Shown one piece after another: positions 60,918 through 64,000 of a stretch of 64,000 nt of DNA. Below the pieces are notes generated by a model, which was given only the letters and a program-made list of their open reading frames with translations, did no database searches and had not been told where the DNA came from. Position numbers and translations under genes: made by a program. Location: positions 1 to 64,000 of the forward strand of contig NZ_JALNTW010000002.1 of the NCBI RefSeq assembly GCF_023161665.1, written 5' to 3'. Numbering within the stretch: position 1 is the first letter of the stretch; each line of letters opens with the position of its first letter. Source of the DNA: Shewanella sp. 1CM18E (GTDB lineage: Bacteria > Pseudomonadota > Gammaproteobacteria > Enterobacterales > Shewanellaceae).

Positions 60918-63560
60918 CTAGAATTGGTAGCTGGCACCCAAATAGTAACGTGAGCCAAATTCAATGGTATTTTGAGTTAAGTCATAGGTAGTATCACGTG
61001 ACTGAATGACTTCATTGGTTAAGTTAACCCCCTCAAGCGTAAGATTGAGGTTTTCTAATACATGCCAAGTAATAGAAGCGTCCCACTGGCTGTAGTCATC
61101 ATTTAGTACAGTATTTAACGCACCAACACCTTGCCACTCTGTACGCCAGTTGTAGGCAACACGGGCAGTGATGTACTCATTCTCATAAAATACTGAGCCA
61201 TTAAATGAGTTTTCAGATACACCAGGCACCATCTCTTTCTCACCAGCAGCATTAGTTTGTTCGCTATCAACATAAGTATAATTACTTAAGAAGCCCACAC
61301 CGGAATCCCAAGTATGTTGCAGCTGCAGCTCAACACCGGTTACAGAGCCGTCACCACTATTTTGTGGACGTGTAACGCGGCACTCATCCCACAAATCTTC
61401 GCTTGGGCCACAAGTTTCAACGTATTCAGTGCTTTCAACCACATTGACAACGTTGTCAATTTCTTTGACAAAAACGGCTGCTGATAGCAAAGAAGACGGT
61501 GAGAAATACCACTCAACACCAATATCGGCTTGATTTGATTCGTAAGGCTGCAAATTAGGATTACCGCCATTTGCGCTGCCAATATTCGTTGCGATATTTA
61601 ACCCAGGTTTCAAATCGCTATAGTTATTACGTGCCATCACTTTTGACGCTGCACCACGTAAAATCAAATCATCAGATAAGTTATAAGCAATGTTTAAACT
61701 GGGTAACCAATTATCGTAATCAACTGTTTCATTGAAAACATTGCCATCCGCATAACCCGTCGACTTTTGCTCTGTTGTTACATAGCGAACGCCTAAATTA
61801 CCGCGGTAATTGTCACCCGAAAAATCAACTTGTGCATACAGTGCTAACATTTCTTCTTCAACAGAAAAGGTATTACCTTTATTGAGCACTTCAACCAGTT
61901 CGCCGTTTTGATATTTTTGGCTAATAAAGTCCCACCATTTGTTTTCATCTAGATAAGCGTATGAATTAAGCGTATTGCCAGATGATTGAGAATGAAGACC
62001 GCTTAATACACCGCCACTCCAATTTGCTAAGTTACCATCAGGTACAAAACCAATGATTTCACTCGGGTTACGGTTATAGGCCTCTCGAGAAAAGTCACTG
62101 GTGTTGTACTTAATGCCAGAAGCTATATTGTCGATATAATCATTATCAAGCTCGAAAACCACATCAAATTGTGCATAGGCAATATCATGATCTTGAAGCG
62201 AACTTTCATAATTTGCTTCTTGTGCATGTTTAAACTGCGACGCATCGGTTGCATCAAGAGAAGTTAACTGAACTTGATAAGGTCCTGTCGCATCGTAGCT
62301 AAAGCCACCATCGACACTTCCTTGACCATTTGGAAATGCTGGGTCACCAATTTTATCGCCTTCGTCAGTCGCAGGGATCCACCAAGAAGATGAGCCGCCT
62401 TGAGTGCCACCTTTAGATGTTGATTGGCCAACCACACCACTTAACGTATAACCATCACCACTATACTTACCGGTTAGGTTTAGCACATCTGCTTCCATAT
62501 TAACGGCATGTCGCACAACAGGGTTATAAATGATTGACGCATAAGCGGGCTGGATTGTTGCTGACTCTGTGCCACCTAATGAGTTATTAACAACATTTGT
62601 CGCTTCTGAACCACGAGCGCTTACGGTTAAAAAGTTATGGTTAACATGCGGGTTATCAAACTCAAAATTAAAGTAATCTAAGGTCAATTCAAAGTCTTCA
62701 GTTGCCATGAACTGTAAAGTAAGTTGAGCACTAGTACGCTCACGCTCTGCTCTAAAGGCTTGAGAGCCTATGCCCCATGCACCAACAGCGGCCTCTTCAC
62801 CCGTTTGATCATTGGCTTCAAAATAGGGGTAATAGCCACTTAACGATTCTAATACTTGACGGCCAGAAGTGAGCTTTTCGAATGAATACGCAGCTAAAAT
62901 ACCAAAACGCTCATCTTCATCTTTCCAACTTCCTAAAAATGCCGCTCCGGGGTCATTTTCTTCATACAAAGAGCTGCGAGCCACTTCAGCGGAAATCATA
63001 TAAGTATTGGCATCTAAATCGAGCGGCTTACGAGTTTGCAAATTAACAGTACCACCTAACGCTCCCTCTTCAATTCTCGCTTCAGGCGATTTATACACTT
63101 CAACACCTGAGATCTGCTCTGCCCCCACAAGCTCCATATTGAAGGTTCTAGTAGCGGGCCCTAAGTCATACCAAGATGTATTTGCAACGGATTGACCATT
63201 TAGCAAAATTCGAGATTGCTCCGGCGCAGTACCACGAATCGTCACGCCACTGACCTCACCGTATTGACGATCAACTGTTACCCCGGAGATCCGCTGCAAC
63301 GCATCACCGACATTTTTATCTGGAAACTTACCGATATCTTCAGCAGTGATAGCATCGACAACAGAATTTGCAAAACGCTTAGTATTGAGCGACTTTTGCA
63401 GCGAGCTACGCATGCCTTTGACCTCAATCACCTCAATATTATCATCCGCTTGCGGCCCCTCAACCGCCAGAACAGGGCTTGAAGCCCCCATCAACACACC
63501 TGTGACACAAAGTGCCAAACTAGAGCGCTTAAACATTTTTAAATTATTATTAGCTTTCAT
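60918..63560 (-). CDS. TonB-dependent outer membrane receptor
   Basis: 880 residues. Signal peptide (FKRSSLALCVTGVLMGASSPVLA, cut near residue 33). TonB box region IEVIEVKG (about 42-49). Plug domain with FPDKNVGDALQRISGVTVDR and GALGGTVNLQTRKPL. A 22-strand barrel ends in the typical aromatic GASYQF. It belongs to the large, sugar-linked receptor class of Caulobacter, Alteromonas and Shewanella. Substrate is probably an oligosaccharide. AGGAATAACC precedes ATG. Confidence 0.93.
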   Translation of the reverse strand: MKANNNLKMFKRSSLALCVTGVLMGASSPVLAVEGPQADDNIEVIEVKGMRSSLQKSLNTKRFANSVVDAITAEDIGKFPDKNVGDALQRISGVTVDRQYGEVSGVTIRGTAPEQSRILLNGQSVANTSWYDLGPATRTFNMELVGAEQISGVEVYKSPEARIEEGALGGTVNLQTRKPLDLDANTYMISAEVARSSLYEENDPGAAFLGSWKDEDERFGILAAYSFEKLTSGRQVLESLSGYYPYFEANDQTGEEAAVGAWGIGSQAFRAERERTSAQLTLQFMATEDFELTLDYFNFEFDNPHVNHNFLTVSARGSEATNVVNNSLGGTESATIQPAYASIIYNPVVRHAVNMEADVLNLTGKYSGDGYTLSGVVGQSTSKGGTQGGSSSWWIPATDEGDKIGDPAFPNGQGSVDGGFSYDATGPYQVQLTSLDATDASQFKHAQEANYESSLQDHDIAYAQFDVVFELDNDYIDNIASGIKYNTSDFSREAYNRNPSEIIGFVPDGNLANWSGGVLSGLHSQSSGNTLNSYAYLDENKWWDFISQKYQNGELVEVLNKGNTFSVEEEMLALYAQVDFSGDNYRGNLGVRYVTTEQKSTGYADGNVFNETVDYDNWLPSLNIAYNLSDDLILRGAASKVMARNNYSDLKPGLNIATNIGSANGGNPNLQPYESNQADIGVEWYFSPSSLLSAAVFVKEIDNVVNVVESTEYVETCGPSEDLWDECRVTRPQNSGDGSVTGVELQLQHTWDSGVGFLSNYTYVDSEQTNAAGEKEMVPGVSENSFNGSVFYENEYITARVAYNWRTEWQGVGALNTVLNDDYSQWDASITWHVLENLNLTLEGVNLTNEVIQSRDTTYDLTQNTIEFGSRYYLGASYQF

Positions 63561-64000
63561 GGTTATTCCTGTATTCCCTACACGTCCAATGTTAAAAAAC
63601 CATTACTAACTTATACTGCTCCCCTTATTATTTTAGGTACATTTCACCTAAGTAATGATACTTATCTATCTTAGTTGCTGAAAAAACCGACCAAAACAAC
63701 ATGCGATGTAAAAACAATGTAAACAAACAAGTGCGTTAATTGCGCTAACAATTCACTGGTAATGCACATTATTAGCTCAAGTTGTACGTTAAATATTGCA
63801 CTCATATCGTGATATAAAAACTCATTCTGTAATTGCTAATACTGCAGTCGAACATTTATCTCGCTCGTAATTTTATGATTTCTAGACCTAGCAACTTCAC
63901 TTTATCTATAAGCTCAGTTTTATATCGCTAGAAAAAAATCCTTGCTAACGAATTAGAATTTGAAGTTTATAGGTTTTCACCCTAGCTAAACTTAGACGCC
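63561..64000. other. Upstream region of the TonB receptor
   Basis: 440 bases with no convincing gene, AT-rich. Contains the second copy of the 13-bp motif. The receptor promoter must lie here, but no strong -35/-10 pair stands out. Confidence 0.5.
63712..63724 (-). promoter_or_regulatory. Shared 13-bp motif, copy 2
   Basis: AAACAATGTAAAC on the plus strand, the exact complement of the copy upstream of the AraC gene, about 150 bases before the receptor start. Confidence 0.45.

Overview
The window comes from a marine-type gammaproteobacterium, most likely Shewanella. The partial 16S rRNA at the left edge reads like a Shewanella 16S. The gene content also fits that genus: gmhB beside a ribosomal operon, a DUF4212/acetate-symporter/DUF294/exonuclease block, an H-NOX with its kinase, and a TonB receptor with a halogenase-like flavoprotein. 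These assignments rest on recognising protein families and motifs by eye; no database was searched.

Host part, 1-20017. The 5' part of a 16S gene and its leader (boxA, promoters P2 and P1) lie on the minus strand. gmhB and pepP follow. Next is a hydroxyproline catabolic cluster of two divergent arms: a Cys/Thr trans-3-hydroxy-L-proline dehydratase and an FAD D-amino-acid dehydrogenase on one side, a Cys/Cys 4-hydroxyproline 2-epimerase, an aldehyde dehydrogenase and a GntR/FCD regulator on the other. A perfect TTGTATACAA palindrome lies between the arms. Then come a FabH-like ketoacyl synthase, an LRAT/NlpC-P60-like protein next to a 9-bp tandem repeat, an H-NOX haem sensor with a hybrid histidine kinase, and the symporter block.

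Prophage, 20018-57618 (37.6 kb). This is a complete-looking Mu-type transposable prophage in reverse orientation. It begins TGTA and ends TACA, is flanked by a 5-bp duplication (GATTT), and carries TGGCA sites at the same distance from both ends. From its genetic left end (right side here) it has an S24 repressor, a Ner-like protein, transposase A, ATPase B, early genes, GemA, a Mor/C activator, lysis genes, Mu-like packaging and head genes (gp27, gp28, gp29, F, G, I/Z, T, gp36, gp37), and a long-tailed, siphovirus-like tail module with no sheath gene recognised. Three places carry accessory genes. A TrlF-type PHP-ATPase lies between mor and the lysis genes. A restriction-endonuclease-STAND NTPase with a divergent membrane protein lies between G and I. 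Two small genes lie at the right genetic end. The first two look like anti-phage defence cargo. Each is followed by the same short sequence motif and a terminator hairpin that runs into the start codon of the next phage gene.

Host part, 57619-64000. The prophage split a small ORF that becomes continuous again when the prophage and one GATTT copy are removed. Beyond it are an AraC regulator, a tryptophan-halogenase-like flavoprotein and a large TonB-dependent receptor, probably one carbohydrate-uptake locus. A 13-bp motif is shared by the upstream regions of the regulator and the receptor.
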